From Geomonas edaphica (GTDB taxonomy: Bacteria > Desulfobacterota > Desulfuromonadia > Geobacterales > Geobacteraceae): a stretch of DNA of 64,000 nt. Position 1 is the first letter of the stretch. Each line of letters opens with the position of its first letter. Positions 1 to 8,849 of this stretch are shown piece after piece. Both the position numbers and the translations under genes were made by a program. Under the pieces are notes generated by a model. That model had not been told where the DNA came from. It saw nothing but the letters and a program-made list of their open reading frames with translations, and did not search any database. The stretch is from positions 248,001 through 312,000 of the forward strand of contig NZ_SSYB01000005.1 in assembly GCF_004917075.1 (NCBI RefSeq), in the 5' to 3' direction.

Positions 1-250
1 CGAAGTTGGACTCGATGCAGGTCCCGTGCGTGATGATCCCCTCGCCGGAGCAACCGCACAAAAGGGCACCGCCGGTCGCCTCCCTGATCGATGCGATAAG
101 CTGGTGCTGGTCGTAGCCCACGGTGGCGAACACTAGGACGAAGTCGGGCGTCGTCACCTTCGCCTGTTCCAGGGCTTTCCGGGCGGCCTCTTTGCCGGCC
201 GCCGACGGATTCCTGTTGCTGCTGAATCCTACTCCCGTGCAGGTCCCCAT
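1..250 (-). CDS. FIST N-terminal domain protein (partial, 3' end outside window)
   Basis: This is the first 83 codons of a gene that runs off the left edge of the window. The visible part (MGTCTGVGFSSN... FVLVFATVGYD... ALLCGCSGEGIIT) has the look of a FIST domain, a sensory fold for small ligands found alone or fused to kinases and cyclases. The Gly/Ser-rich GCSGEG loop and the preceding hydrophobic strand match the family. The ATG at 250 follows a GAGGG ribosome site. The domain order after residue 83 cannot be seen, so the output of the protein is unknown. Confidence 0.7.
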   Translation of the reverse strand, partial: MGTCTGVGFSSNRNPSAAGKEAARKALEQAKVTTPDFVLVFATVGYDQHQLIASIREATGGALLCGCSGEGIITHGTCIESNF

Positions 251-336
251 ACGCTTTTCCCTCACTCTGCTGCATGCAGTTACCGATGCTATCTCATCGG
301 CTCATTAAGGTAAAAGCTTTAGGCCAACTCTTTGCC

Positions 337-2400
337 TCACCCCCCTTGCGCTTTGGCGTGATACAGGTTGTTTAGGTACTTCTGTTCCTGCGGACTCAGC
401 TGCACCGCTTTTTCGAATGCGGAGGCCGCGTCCCTGAAGCGCCCCTGGTTCGCGTATATGATCCCCATGCTGTTGTAAATCTCAGCATTCCCCGGCTGCA
501 GGTCGGCCGCCGTCCGCAACTGGGCGATCCCCTCCTCCTGTTTTCCACTCATCCCCAGCGCGACCCCAAGGTTCTTGCGTCCTTCCGCCGAGCGAGGATC
601 GAACTTCACGGCAAGGCTAAACTCCTCGATTGCCTCATTCATCATCCGCTGGTTCGCATATAGTACGCCCAGGTTGTTGTGCGCGTCCGGGTACTCCGGG
701 TCGACCTTGAGCGCAAGCTGCAATTCGGCGCGCGCCTCGTCGGTTTTTCCCTGTTTGCTGTACGCAACCGCCAGGTTGTAGTGCGCGTACTTGTTGTCCG
801 GGTTCCCCTGCAGGGCGGCCCGGTACTGGCTAATCGCCTGCTCCACCCCTCCCGTTTTCTCGTAGGCCGCTCCAAGGTTCCTAAGCGCCTCCACGTTCCC
901 CGGGTCGATCTTCAAGGCGGTTTTCAGTTCGGTGGCTGCCTCGTCGTTGCGCCCCGCAGCGAGGAGCGCTATGGCCAGGTTGTTGTGGGGGCGCGCCTTG
1001 CCGGGTGCCTTCTCGGCACAGTCCTGCCACAGAGTGACCGCGCTTCCCCATACCAGGTTCCGTTGCCAGGTGGAGACGGAAAGCACGAGGACGACGACTC
1101 CGACTGCGGCGGCCGCCGCACGGGGGGCGAGCCGCGCGAGCAGTGGGGCAAGAAGCGCAGCGGCGGCACAGAAGATCCCGACCGAGGGGAGGTAGACCCT
1201 GTGCTCGAAGATGACATCCCGGATCGGGATGACGCTCGACTCGACGCTCAGGGTGATAAAGAACCAGAAGATGCCGAACCCGGCCAGCCGCTGCCATGGC
1301 TCGCGCGACGAGCGGCGGTACAGGTAGACTCCCGTCCCGGCCAGGGCGACGAGCAGCAGCAAGGAGAGGAAGACCCGTGGGGCGAAGAGGGTATGGAAGA
1401 CGGGGTAGTCGTAGTCGAGGTTCTGCCCGATAGGTATGAGCATGAGCCTCAGGTAGGTGACGATGACGCTGAACTGGGTGAGCAGGTAGTCACCCCGGGA
1501 GATGCTAGTCGTCTCTCGTGCGATCCGGTCCATCTCGCCAAGCATCTCTCCGAGCGGTTTACCGGACTGCATGAGACCTAGCGGGACGACGAGCAGGGTC
1601 GCCGCGAGCGGAAGCAGCAAGAGTAACCGCTTCCGCGACGGGCTCCCGAAGAAGGAGAACTCGTAGAGCGCGACGGTCAAGGGGAGCGTGAAGGCGATCT
1701 CCTTGGTTTTCATCGCCAGCAGGGCGCACAGAAGTGCCGCCATATACCACGTGATGGTGGCCCCCCGCGACACCCCGGCGCGGGCCTCCTGCCGCAGACG
1801 CGCCTGGATGTAGCAGGTGAGCGAGGCGAGGTAGAAGAGGGTCGCGAGTGAGGCGAAGCGCTGCACCACGTAGGTGATCGCCTGGGTCTGGATCGGGTGG
1901 GCGACGAAAAGGAGGGCGGCTATGAGCGGCGCGAGCGTTCCGGGAGCGATGCCGCGGCCCGCGTCTTCCGCTTCCTCCGTCGTCCTGAAGAACGGTGTCT
2001 GCTGCGTCAGGCGTACGAGGAGGAAGACGAAGGCGCCGTTTAAGAGGTGTACGGCGGTGTTAAAGATGTGGTACCCGGTGACCTCCAGCCCACCCATGCT
2101 GTAGTTCAGGGCGAAGGTGAGGTACCCGATGAAGCGGCGTGGGTTGTAACGGTAGCCGGTCCCGTCGAAGAGGAACGAGGCGAGGTTCTTGATCACCGGA
2201 TTTTCGGTGATGGAGCCTTCGTCGTCGATGACGAAGGGGGCATGGAAGGTGTTGGAGTACGCCAGAAGTCCCACTATGGCGATCAAGGCGAGCTGCAGCC
2301 ACGTGCTGCCGCCCAGGATCTCAAATGGCGAGCGCCTTACCCCCGCCGCGGGACTTTGATTTTGCCGCGTCTCCTGCCTTGCTGCTCTCTCTTTCCCCAT
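337..2400 (-). CDS. Multi-pass membrane protein with C-terminal TPR repeats
   Basis: A 687-residue protein. About the first 440 residues are hydrophobic with many transmembrane segments and acidic/His-rich loops (FVIDDEGS, GYHIFNT) like those of TMTC/PMT-type putative glycosyltransferase membrane proteins. The last roughly 225 residues are about six tetratricopeptide repeats (HNNLAIALLAAGR, LRNLGAAYEKTG, HYNLAVAYSKQG, HNNLGVLYANQ, NSMGIIYANQG). The ATG at 2400 was chosen over an in-frame start at 2577 because GGAGG lies 7 nt upstream and the extra N-terminus is low-complexity and Cys-rich. The TPRs probably bind a protein partner; a role in glycan transfer or envelope assembly is inference. 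It is divergent from the flavocytochrome gene. Confidence 0.8.
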   Translation of the reverse strand: MGKERAARQETRQNQSPAAGVRRSPFEILGGSTWLQLALIAIVGLLAYSNTFHAPFVIDDEGSITENPVIKNLASFLFDGTGYRYNPRRFIGYLTFALNYSMGGLEVTGYHIFNTAVHLLNGAFVFLLVRLTQQTPFFRTTEEAEDAGRGIAPGTLAPLIAALLFVAHPIQTQAITYVVQRFASLATLFYLASLTCYIQARLRQEARAGVSRGATITWYMAALLCALLAMKTKEIAFTLPLTVALYEFSFFGSPSRKRLLLLLPLAATLLVVPLGLMQSGKPLGEMLGEMDRIARETTSISRGDYLLTQFSVIVTYLRLMLIPIGQNLDYDYPVFHTLFAPRVFLSLLLLVALAGTGVYLYRRSSREPWQRLAGFGIFWFFITLSVESSVIPIRDVIFEHRVYLPSVGIFCAAAALLAPLLARLAPRAAAAAVGVVVLVLSVSTWQRNLVWGSAVTLWQDCAEKAPGKARPHNNLAIALLAAGRNDEAATELKTALKIDPGNVEALRNLGAAYEKTGGVEQAISQYRAALQGNPDNKYAHYNLAVAYSKQGKTDEARAELQLALKVDPEYPDAHNNLGVLYANQRMMNEAIEEFSLAVKFDPRSAEGRKNLGVALGMSGKQEEGIAQLRTAADLQPGNAEIYNSMGIIYANQGRFRDAASAFEKAVQLSPQEQKYLNNLYHAKAQGG

Positions 2401-2569
2401 TGGAACACCTCCGTTTGAAGGGCCAGCATCACATTGCGCCGCCGTGCAGTACGCGGCCCGCATTACATGCAAAAAACTGCGTATGCATATCATGTTTGCA
2501 TGTGTGCTGGCAACTGATTTGCCCCTGGTATGGGAGAAATGGGACCACGAAAAGGTATTGCCGAAGGGC

Positions 2570-2590
2570 ATAACCATAACCCTGGGTTAT
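2570..2590. promoter_or_regulatory. Operator-like palindrome 1 (ATAACC-N3-GGTTAT) with extra half-site
   Basis: ATAACC-CTG-GGTTAT at 2576-2590 is a perfect 6+3+6 palindrome, and a third ATAACC half-site lies directly before it at 2570-2575. It sits between the divergent TPR and flavocytochrome genes and is matched by a second copy 73 bp away. A transcription factor site is likely; the regulator is unknown. Confidence 0.5.
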
Positions 2591-2648
2591 ACCTGTTGGT
2601 AAACATTTGAAAGCATTGGATACTTTGCTAATGAGCGGTGTTCGTCCC

Positions 2649-2663
2649 ATAACCTTTGGTTAT
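2649..2663. promoter_or_regulatory. Operator-like palindrome 2 (ATAACC-N3-GGTTAT)
   Basis: ATAACC-TTT-GGTTAT has the same arms and spacing as the site at 2576-2590. The centres are 73 bp apart, close to seven helical turns. It lies 12 bp before a possible -35 box of the flavocytochrome gene, a position suited to an activator. Confidence 0.5.
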
Positions 2664-2675
2664 CGTTGGCCCTTC

Positions 2676-2703
2676 TTGCGCTCTTCAAGGTGGTGGCTAA
2701 AGT
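2676..2703 (+). promoter_or_regulatory. Possible sigma-70 promoter of the flavocytochrome gene
   Basis: TTGCGC at 2676-2681, a 16-bp spacer and TAAAGT at 2698-2703. The match is modest. It lies just downstream of operator-like palindrome 2 and upstream of a hairpin in the leader. Confidence 0.3.
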
Positions 2704-2776
2704 TATCATTAAATCAGCACCTTTACGGTCGATGGTGGTGTTGGCATCGCTCGTGCTCTGTCAGAAGGCGCAAGGG

Positions 2777-2799
2777 CGCCCCTTCGGGAGGGCGTTTTT
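2777..2799 (+). terminator. Terminator-like hairpin in the flavocytochrome leader
   Basis: CGCCC at 2777-2781 pairs with GGGCG at 2790-2794 around a TTCG-containing loop and is followed by TTTTT at 2795-2799. It lies 64 nt before the flavocytochrome start, so it may be an attenuator or may end upstream transcription. Confidence 0.4.
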
Positions 2800-2862
2800 C
2801 CGGTAAGGGTCATACCAACCGGAGGCGGGCGGTAATACGCAAACAGACGCGAAAGGAGAAAG

Positions 2863-4617
2863 ATGATGAATTCAAAGTTGGGCATTTTGTTGGCGGCACT
2901 GTTGGTGCTGGTATCGGCTACGGTGCTTTGGGCCGGCGGTGCAGAGCCCCTGGCAAAACTGCACGATGGGAAGGCGGCGTGCGCGGATTGCCACGGCAAG
3001 GGGAAGAGGATTGTCGTTGATGACAGCGAAAAGGGGGTGAACAGCCGTTGCGTCGGTTGCCACGGCACCCTGGCCGAGCTTGGCGGCAAGTCACGCGAGG
3101 AGGTGAACCCGCACCGCTCGCACCTGGGCGAAATCAATTGCACCACCTGTCACCACGGTCACACCGCTTCCTGGGCCTACTGTCTTAGCTGCCATGCCTT
3201 CGATATGAAGATCCCGGGGGGAGGGGCGGTCGCGACCAAGGCTGCCGCGACGTCAAGGCAGGCCAAGCGCGCCGACAAGGCGGACATCGTCGTGATTGGC
3301 GCCGGCGCCGCCGGCTTCACCGCCGCGATAACCGCCCACGATGCCGGTGCCAAGGTGATCATCATCGAGAAGCAGCCGATCACCGGAGGCAACAGCATGC
3401 TCGCGGCAGGCGGGATGAACGCGGCCGAAACGGTCTATCAGAAAGAGAAGGGGATTCCCGATTCGGTCGACCTCATGTACAAGGACACCATGACCGGCGG
3501 TGGCAACCTGAACGACCCGGCGCTCGCCATGGTGCTGGCCAAAAATTCCGCCTCGTCGGTCGACTGGCTGACCCGCCTCGGCGCTGACCTGAGCGATGTC
3601 GGCCGCATGGGGGGCGCGAGCGTGAACCGCACCCATCGCCCGAAAGGTGGCGCAGCGGTCGGTGCTCACATCACCGAGGTGCTGCGCAAGAACGCGGCCC
3701 AGCGCAACATCGACATCCGTATCAACAGCAAGGTCGTGAAGATCCTCGAGGACAAGAAAGGGCGCGTGATCGGCGTACGGGTGGCCGGCAAACACAGCGG
3801 CGAGTACACCATCAAGGCCAAGGCGGTCATCATCGCGGCGGGCGGCTTCTCGGCCAACCCCGAGCGCGTTGCCTTCTACCGCCCCGAGTACAAAGGGATG
3901 ACCACCTCGAACCAGCCCGGCGCGACCGGTGACGGCATCGAGCTCGGGAACCAGGCCGGCGGCGAGCTGAAAGACATGAAGGAGATACAGATCCATCCCA
4001 CCGTGGCCGCCGGGAGCCGCACCCTGATCACCGAGGCGGTGCGCGGCAACGGCGCCATCCTGGTGAACCACGAAGGGAAGCGTTTCGTGAACGAGCTCAC
4101 CACCCGCGACAAATGTTCCGCCGCCATCCTCGCCCAGAAGGGGCAGTCCGCCTTCCTGGTGTTCGACGAGGGGGTACGGAAAAGCCTGAAGCAGATCGAC
4201 GGCTACTTCCACCTGAACCTGGTCAGCCAGGGGGGCTCGGTGCGCGATCTCGCCGCCGCGATCAAGGTGCCTGCCGACGCGCTGGAAGCCTCCATCGCCT
4301 CCTATAACAAGGCGGTCGACGACAAAAGCGATGCGGAGTTCAAGCGCCCCGACCTGCCGCGCGCCCTGCGCACCGCCGGGTATTACGCCATCGAGGTGAA
4401 ACCGGGCGTGCACTACACCATGGGCGGCCTGAAGATCACCACCGGCAGCGAGGTGCTCGGCAAGGACGGCAAGGTGATCCCGGGCCTCTACGCTGCGGGA
4501 GAGGGGACCGGCGGGGTGCACGGCAAGAACCGCCTGGGGGGCAACTCAATCTCCCAGACCATCACCTTCGGCAGGATCGCGGGCGAGAACGCCGCGAAGA
4601 TGGCGATGGGCAAGTAA
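2863..4617 (+). CDS. Periplasmic flavocytochrome c, fumarate reductase-like
   Basis: A 584-residue secreted flavocytochrome. Residues 1-25 are a signal peptide ending near LWAGG. Four CxxCH heme motifs follow at about residues 40, 63, 93 and 107 (CADCH, CVGCH, CTTCH, CLSCH). A flavoprotein domain starts at about 143 with the FAD motif VVIGAGAAG and carries conserved fumarate-reductase features (EAVRGNG, HYTMGGL, NRLGGNSI). Length and order match soluble Shewanella FccA/Ifc3, which reduce fumarate with electrons from the quinol pool through periplasmic hemes. The substrate is not certain: urocanate and methacrylate reductases share this architecture. AGGAG lies 4 nt before the ATG at 2863; a second ATG follows at 2866. 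Confidence 0.92.
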   Translation: MMNSKLGILLAALLVLVSATVLWAGGAEPLAKLHDGKAACADCHGKGKRIVVDDSEKGVNSRCVGCHGTLAELGGKSREEVNPHRSHLGEINCTTCHHGHTASWAYCLSCHAFDMKIPGGGAVATKAAATSRQAKRADKADIVVIGAGAAGFTAAITAHDAGAKVIIIEKQPITGGNSMLAAGGMNAAETVYQKEKGIPDSVDLMYKDTMTGGGNLNDPALAMVLAKNSASSVDWLTRLGADLSDVGRMGGASVNRTHRPKGGAAVGAHITEVLRKNAAQRNIDIRINSKVVKILEDKKGRVIGVRVAGKHSGEYTIKAKAVIIAAGGFSANPERVAFYRPEYKGMTTSNQPGATGDGIELGNQAGGELKDMKEIQIHPTVAAGSRTLITEAVRGNGAILVNHEGKRFVNELTTRDKCSAAILAQKGQSAFLVFDEGVRKSLKQIDGYFHLNLVSQGGSVRDLAAAIKVPADALEASIASYNKAVDDKSDAEFKRPDLPRALRTAGYYAIEVKPGVHYTMGGLKITTGSEVLGKDGKVIPGLYAAGEGTGGVHGKNRLGGNSISQTITFGRIAGENAAKMAMGK

Positions 4618-4634
4618 CTAAGGAACCATAAGCA

Positions 4635-4658
4635 GGGAGGCGCCGCGTGGCGCCTCCC
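4635..4658 (+). repeat. Strong GC hairpin downstream of the flavocytochrome gene
   Basis: A perfect 10-bp stem (GGGAGGCGCC / GGCGCCTCCC) with loop GCGT lies 18 nt after the stop codon. No T tract follows, so it is more likely a 3' end stabiliser or Rho-associated stem than an intrinsic terminator. Confidence 0.5.
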
Positions 4659-4708
4659 GAATCCGGCGGGCCTCGTCTCTTGGCCAGGATGCTTTCAATG
4701 AGGTACGT

Positions 4709-5977
4709 ATGGAGATGGCCAAAGGCATTCCCCTGATTACCGACGGCAACTACCGCCTCTTCTGGACCGGACAGGGGCTCTCCTGGCTCGGCAGCGTCAT
4801 GCAGTCGGTGGCCCAGGGGTGGCTGGTCTGGTCCCTGACCGGTTCGCCGGCGCATCTTGCGCTCACGGCGGTGATGCTTTCCCTGCCGGTGCTACTCTTC
4901 GGCGTGTTGGGTGGGATAAGCGCTGACCGCTTCGACCGTCGCACCCTCCTCATTGTCACCCAGCTTAGCTCCATCGTCCCGAGCCTTATGCTCGGTGCGC
5001 TCGCCTTCCGAGGTGCGGCGACCACCCCGGTCATCATGGCGCTCGCCTTCTTTCAGGGGGCGCTGAACGCCTTCGACGTCCCTGCGCGCCAGGCGCTCCT
5101 CGCTGAGCTCGTTCCGCGCGAGCAGATCGGTCAGGCCGTCGCCTGCAACGCGGTAGCCTTCAACGCAACCCGCCTCCTTGGCGCCGCCGCAGCGGGGTGC
5201 CTCATCGCCTCCTGCGGGGCTGCTTCCTGCTTTTTCATAAACGCCGCGAGCTTTCTTGCCGGAGGGGTGACGTTATTTTTCGTACGCGTTCCATACCGCA
5301 GGGTTGAGCGTCCCGTGAGGTGCCGGCCCCTATCTGTCGCGGAACTGCGCGGGGGGATGCGCTTTGTAATGATGCACCGGGAGATCACCCTGCTCCTCAC
5401 CTCGGTGCTGCTTGTGGGCCTTCTCGCAATCCCGTTCGTCCCCCTGCTCCCGGTGTTCGCCGATTCGTTCGCTGCGGGCCCCCGGGGCCTTGGCACCATG
5501 TCCGCCTCCCTTGGCGGAGGCTCCCTGCTTGCCGCCCTCTGGCTCGCCGCCACGGCACGTCTGCCGCAACGGCGCGACGACCACCTGCCGGCAGGGATGC
5601 TGTTACCGCTTGCGCTGCTGCTCTTCGCGCTTTCAACGAACTATCTCCTATCCCTCGTCGCGCTCTTCACCGCTGGGGCCGCCGTCGTCATCTTCCTGGC
5701 CCGGGTGAACTGCTCTCTGCAGCAAAACTGCCCTGACCGGCTGCGGGGCCGCGTCATGGGGGCCTATACCCTGGCTCTTTTGGGGGCGGCACCCATAGGC
5801 AGCCTCCTTGTCGGCGCCATCGCCGCATGCACCGGGGCCCAGTTTGCCCTCATCCTCACCTCGTCCACCTGTGCGGCGTGTCTTGTCGTTTTGCGACTGG
5901 GAAGGCGCCGGGAGGGAACCACTGCGACGCCGTGGGGCAGCTCCCTCGTCGGCAGCGACTGCGCGCGCGACTGGTAA
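4709..5977 (+). CDS. MFS transporter (EntS/MFS_3-like exporter)
   Basis: A 422-residue major facilitator protein with about 12 hydrophobic segments. It begins with the NYRLFWTGQGLSWLGS motif typical of the MFS_3 (enterobactin exporter-like) group and carries GGISADRFDRR in the loop between segments 2 and 3, the MFS signature. It probably exports a small hydrophobic compound by proton antiport; the substrate cannot be read from the sequence. The start at 4709 has AGG about 6 nt upstream, and an ATG at 4715 is an alternative. A distant relative lies at 21759-22994. Confidence 0.85.
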   Translation: MEMAKGIPLITDGNYRLFWTGQGLSWLGSVMQSVAQGWLVWSLTGSPAHLALTAVMLSLPVLLFGVLGGISADRFDRRTLLIVTQLSSIVPSLMLGALAFRGAATTPVIMALAFFQGALNAFDVPARQALLAELVPREQIGQAVACNAVAFNATRLLGAAAAGCLIASCGAASCFFINAASFLAGGVTLFFVRVPYRRVERPVRCRPLSVAELRGGMRFVMMHREITLLLTSVLLVGLLAIPFVPLLPVFADSFAAGPRGLGTMSASLGGGSLLAALWLAATARLPQRRDDHLPAGMLLPLALLLFALSTNYLLSLVALFTAGAAVVIFLARVNCSLQQNCPDRLRGRVMGAYTLALLGAAPIGSLLVGAIAACTGAQFALILTSSTCAACLVVLRLGRRREGTTATPWGSSLVGSDCARDW

Positions 5978-6080
5978 AAGGCGGAATCTCGCTCCATTGT
6001 GATACGTGTCACCCGTGCCTTCTCCTCATTGGGATATCGTGGCTTTACCTTTTCATCCCAATATCGGAGTCTCCTTCCCT

Positions 6081-6701
6081 ATGGTGCACCGTTTAACCGC
6101 CCGCGCGGCGATCGCCCTATTTGTTTTAGCCTGCTCGTCCAATCTATTTGCTGCGGAAGCACCGTCGTGCGAGCTGAAGGTCCGGGAGGGGTACCGCTTT
6201 TATGAGATAAGCGGCAATAGCCTCGATCAACTGAGGGAGCAGATCAATCAGAAAGGGACCAGGTGGAGCGACGGCAAGGTCTACTCCGCCCTTACCAATT
6301 GGGATATCCATTACAAGTACCGTGTCGCCAGCAACAACGGCCGCTATTCGGTGCGGTCCGCGGACACGACCGTGGAGATCTGCTACTACCTACCCCGGCT
6401 GGATGCCGACTCCTGCCCGCCGGAGCTCGCCGGCCGGTGGAAGGAGTATCTGGCACATCTGCAGCGTCATGAGTACGGTCACAAGGACCTGGCGGTACAG
6501 GCCGCTTCCCAGGTGAACGAGATGTTCGCCACCCTCCCCAGTTTCGGCAGCGAAGAGGAACTTGCCGCCGAGATAACGAAGCGGACCGAGGAGAAGTTCC
6601 GGCACCTCAAGGAGATCCAGATCGACTACGACCGGGACACAAGGCATGGCGAGACCCAGGGCGCCGTGCTCCTTTCCGCCGGCGGCGCCGGCGGAGCATA
6701 A
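6081..6701 (+). CDS. DUF922-type secreted Zn-dependent protease
   Basis: A 206-residue protein with an N-terminal signal peptide (hydrophobic run ending SSNLFAA). The mature part contains YYEISGNS-like strands, a WDIHYKY segment and an HExxH zinc motif (RHEYGHKD) at about residue 130, as in the DUF922 family of predicted periplasmic metalloproteases (COG5661). The ATG at 6081 is preferred over an upstream in-frame start because it puts the signal peptide at the N-terminus and has GGAG 11 nt upstream. Its substrate is unknown. Confidence 0.75.
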   Translation: MVHRLTARAAIALFVLACSSNLFAAEAPSCELKVREGYRFYEISGNSLDQLREQINQKGTRWSDGKVYSALTNWDIHYKYRVASNNGRYSVRSADTTVEICYYLPRLDADSCPPELAGRWKEYLAHLQRHEYGHKDLAVQAASQVNEMFATLPSFGSEEELAAEITKRTEEKFRHLKEIQIDYDRDTRHGETQGAVLLSAGGAGGA

Positions 6702-6733
6702 AAAAAGGGCTACGGGCAATCCCCGTAACCCTT
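6701..6733 (-). terminator. Terminator of the Gly/Thr-rich protein gene
   Basis: Read on the minus strand, GGGTTACGGG and CCCGTAGCCC form a 10-bp stem with one G-U pair, followed by seven Ts. It sits directly after the stop codon of the convergent DUF922 gene. Confidence 0.8.
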
Positions 6734-6828
6734 CCTTCCTCTTCTGTCATCTCATAATCCATCCCGTTTATCTACCGACACCACCGCCGGTGCCCATCGA
6801 GCCCGTGCCACCGGTTCCGGTACCGGTG

Positions 6829-7596
6829 CTACCCCCCCGTTCCCATGGTGCCAGTGCCGGTTCCCGTGGTGCCCCCGGTACCGGTGCCCATCGTGCCGGT
6901 GCCGGTACCCATCGTGCCGGTGCCGGTGCCGGTGCCCATGGTTCCGCCTGTGCCTGTGCCGATGCCGGTACCCTGGTTGTAGTACGTGCCGCTTGCACCC
7001 TGGTTGTCATAGGTGCCCGGGGTGGTCTGGTTCAGCGTACCGCCGGTGCCGGTCCCGGTTCCCCGGTTGTCGTAGCTGCCGCCGGTCCCCTGGTCGTAAT
7101 AGCTGCCCGGGGTCCGGTTCAGCGTGCCACCGGTGCCACTACCGGTCCCGGTCCCGGTCCCCTGGTTGTAGTAGCTGCCCGGGGTCTGGTTCAGCGTACC
7201 GCCAGTGCCCCTCTGATCGTAGGTACCCGTGGTTCCACCTACCGTTCCGCCTGCGCCGGTGCCCATGGCGCCGCCGGTGTCCGGACCTAGCCGTTCAACG
7301 GTGAAGTCCTGCCGCACCGTAGTCCTTGCCCCGACGCCGCTTGGCAGCGCTGTCCCGGACTCGAAGCTCTGAACGCTACCGCCTGCGCCTGTGCCGGAAG
7401 CGGCGCCTGTCCTGTGTGTTGTCCCCTTATGCATCGTTTTGTGGGCGCCTGTTTTGTGCGTCGTTTTATGGGGCGACGCCTTGTGGGTCTTGCCCGAGTG
7501 CATGCCGGCGTCCGCGGCATAACCTGAGCCAGTGGTCATTCCCATCAGGCCGAGCATTGCCACCGTTGTGAATAGCAACCTTCTTACTGTTCTCAT
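6829..7596 (-). CDS. Secreted Gly/Thr-rich repeat protein, C-terminus frameshifted
   Basis: The protein has 255 residues as written. A signal peptide ([15 protein letters not shown]... ending GYAADAG) is followed by a His/Lys/Thr-rich stretch ([11 protein letters not shown]) and a long low-complexity region of GTGTGT and [12 protein letters not shown]-type repeats. GGAGG lies 7 nt before the ATG at 7596. The frame stops at 6829 just after a C7 tract (6832-6838). With one base fewer in that tract, translation continues in the same composition ([15 protein letters not shown]) to a stop at 6768, giving 275 residues, and the terminator at 6701-6733 then follows closely. The true C-terminus is therefore probably at 6768. 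It is probably an envelope or matrix protein; function unknown. Confidence 0.65.
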   Translation of the reverse strand: MRTVRRLLFTTVAMLGLMGMTTGSGYAADAGMHSGKTHKASPHKTTHKTGAHKTMHKGTTHRTGAASGTGAGGSVQSFESGTALPSGVGARTTVRQDFTVERLGPDTGGAMGTGAGGTVGGTTGTYDQRGTGGTLNQTPGSYYNQGTGTGTGSGTGGTLNRTPGSYYDQGTGGSYDNRGTGTGTGGTLNQTTPGTYDNQGASGTYYNQGTGIGTGTGGTMGTGTGTGTMGTGTGTMGTGTGGTTGTGTGTMGTGG

Positions 7597-7715
7597 CTTC
7601 TGACCTCCATACCCCGTTTCGTGGGGAGGCCCCGCCTGCGTCCGAAGCGGCATCGCCGCTTGCGAGCGTCGCGGCGCCAGGTTGCAGATGTATACAATCC
7701 GATGCTGCTGACACC

Positions 7716-7745
7716 AGGTTAGCATATATTATTAGCAAAGGTCAA
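7716..7745 (-). promoter_or_regulatory. Possible promoter of the Gly/Thr-rich protein gene
   Basis: TTGACC (7740-7745) and TAACCT (7716-7721) on the minus strand with an 18-bp AT-rich spacer, 120 bp before the start codon. The leader between contains a perfect 7-bp stem (AAGCGGC-GAT-GCCGCTT). Confidence 0.35.
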
Positions 7746-7895
7746 TTTTATGACAGGCGGGGTAAGTGGGTAAGTGGCGATAAATGCGGGGCTAAAAGGC
7801 GCAGCGGTGGGTTGCGTTGCCGTCTCGGGTGTGGGGGGATGTGGGACTGATGCTTAAAAAAGAGGCCTGTCGCACGGCTTATGGGAGCGGGGGCG

Positions 7896-8849
7896 TTACT
7901 CTTTGCGGTCGCTGACCAGCTCGATGAAATGTTCGAGGAGCTGCTGGTTGAACGCCTTCCCCGATTCCTCGCGCATCATGCGGACCGCTTCCTGGTGGGG
8001 GACCGCCTTGCGGTACACCCGGTCGAGGGTTAGGGCGCTGTACATGTCGCAAAGGGCCGAGAGCTGGGCGCTGCGGGGGATGTTGTCGCCCTTGAGGCCC
8101 GTGGGATAGCCGTTGCCGTCGTAGCGCTCATGGTGGTGACGCACGATGGTGAGGGATACGTCGCTGAAGTGGTGGCTGTCCATCAGGAACTCGTAACCCT
8201 TCTGGGTGTGCTGCTTGATCTTGTAGTACTCGACGTCCGAGAGGGCGTCCGGCTTGTTCAGTATTTCGTTGGTGACGAAGATCATGCCGTAGTCGTGCAG
8301 CATGGACCCCACCCCCACATCCACCAGTTCGTCCGGGTCCACCTGGAAGAGCTTTTCGTGTGCCAGGAGGTTCAGCGCGGTCACCTGTACGCTGTGGGCG
8401 TAGATGTAAAGGTTATGGGCCACAACGCCCTGAAACGAGTGCAGGGCGTGTTCGTCGCCTGCCACGTAATGCATCAGGTGACGTACCAGTTGCCGGCATC
8501 GCTCCAGGTTCGCTGCCTGTTCGGGGGCCTCGAAGGCGTCGACCAGGTAGTTGATCGAGGTCTGGTACAGGATTTTCCCTTTTCTTGCACTGTCCAGATC
8601 ATCGTTGTTCAGCAGCTCATCCAGCCCCTTCTCCAGGTACGCCGACAGCTCCTCCATGTCGCCCGATCTGACGTACATGAACTCGATGCCGTTTCTTTCC
8701 ATCCTGCTGCGGTCGGAACTGGAGAATTTTCTCTGAGCGTCCTTGTACAGCACGTAGTTACCCGCACTCTTCATGAACAGCGGGATGGACGGAAAGTATT
8801 CGGGATCTATGCTGTCGATGCTTATGGCACGCCAGTAGTGGTCTTTCAT
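7896..8849 (-). CDS. HD-GYP domain cyclic dinucleotide phosphodiesterase
   Basis: The 317-residue protein has an N-terminal region of about 110 residues with a DUF3391-like look (FPSIPLFMKSAGNYVLYKDA), then an HD-GYP domain. Visible metal and signature residues are HDYGMI, HTQKGYEF, HHERYDGNGYP and CDMYSALT. HD-GYP proteins hydrolyse c-di-GMP, and some cleave 3',3'-cGAMP. The ATG at 8849 was chosen because an AAGG site lies upstream and the longer frame to 8996 adds unlikely sequence. It follows the riboswitch-controlled hybrid kinase in the same direction after 298 bp without a clear terminator, so co-expression is possible. Confidence 0.88.
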   Translation of the reverse strand: MKDHYWRAISIDSIDPEYFPSIPLFMKSAGNYVLYKDAQRKFSSSDRSRMERNGIEFMYVRSGDMEELSAYLEKGLDELLNNDDLDSARKGKILYQTSINYLVDAFEAPEQAANLERCRQLVRHLMHYVAGDEHALHSFQGVVAHNLYIYAHSVQVTALNLLAHEKLFQVDPDELVDVGVGSMLHDYGMIFVTNEILNKPDALSDVEYYKIKQHTQKGYEFLMDSHHFSDVSLTIVRHHHERYDGNGYPTGLKGDNIPRSAQLSALCDMYSALTLDRVYRKAVPHQEAVRMMREESGKAFNQQLLEHFIELVSDRKE

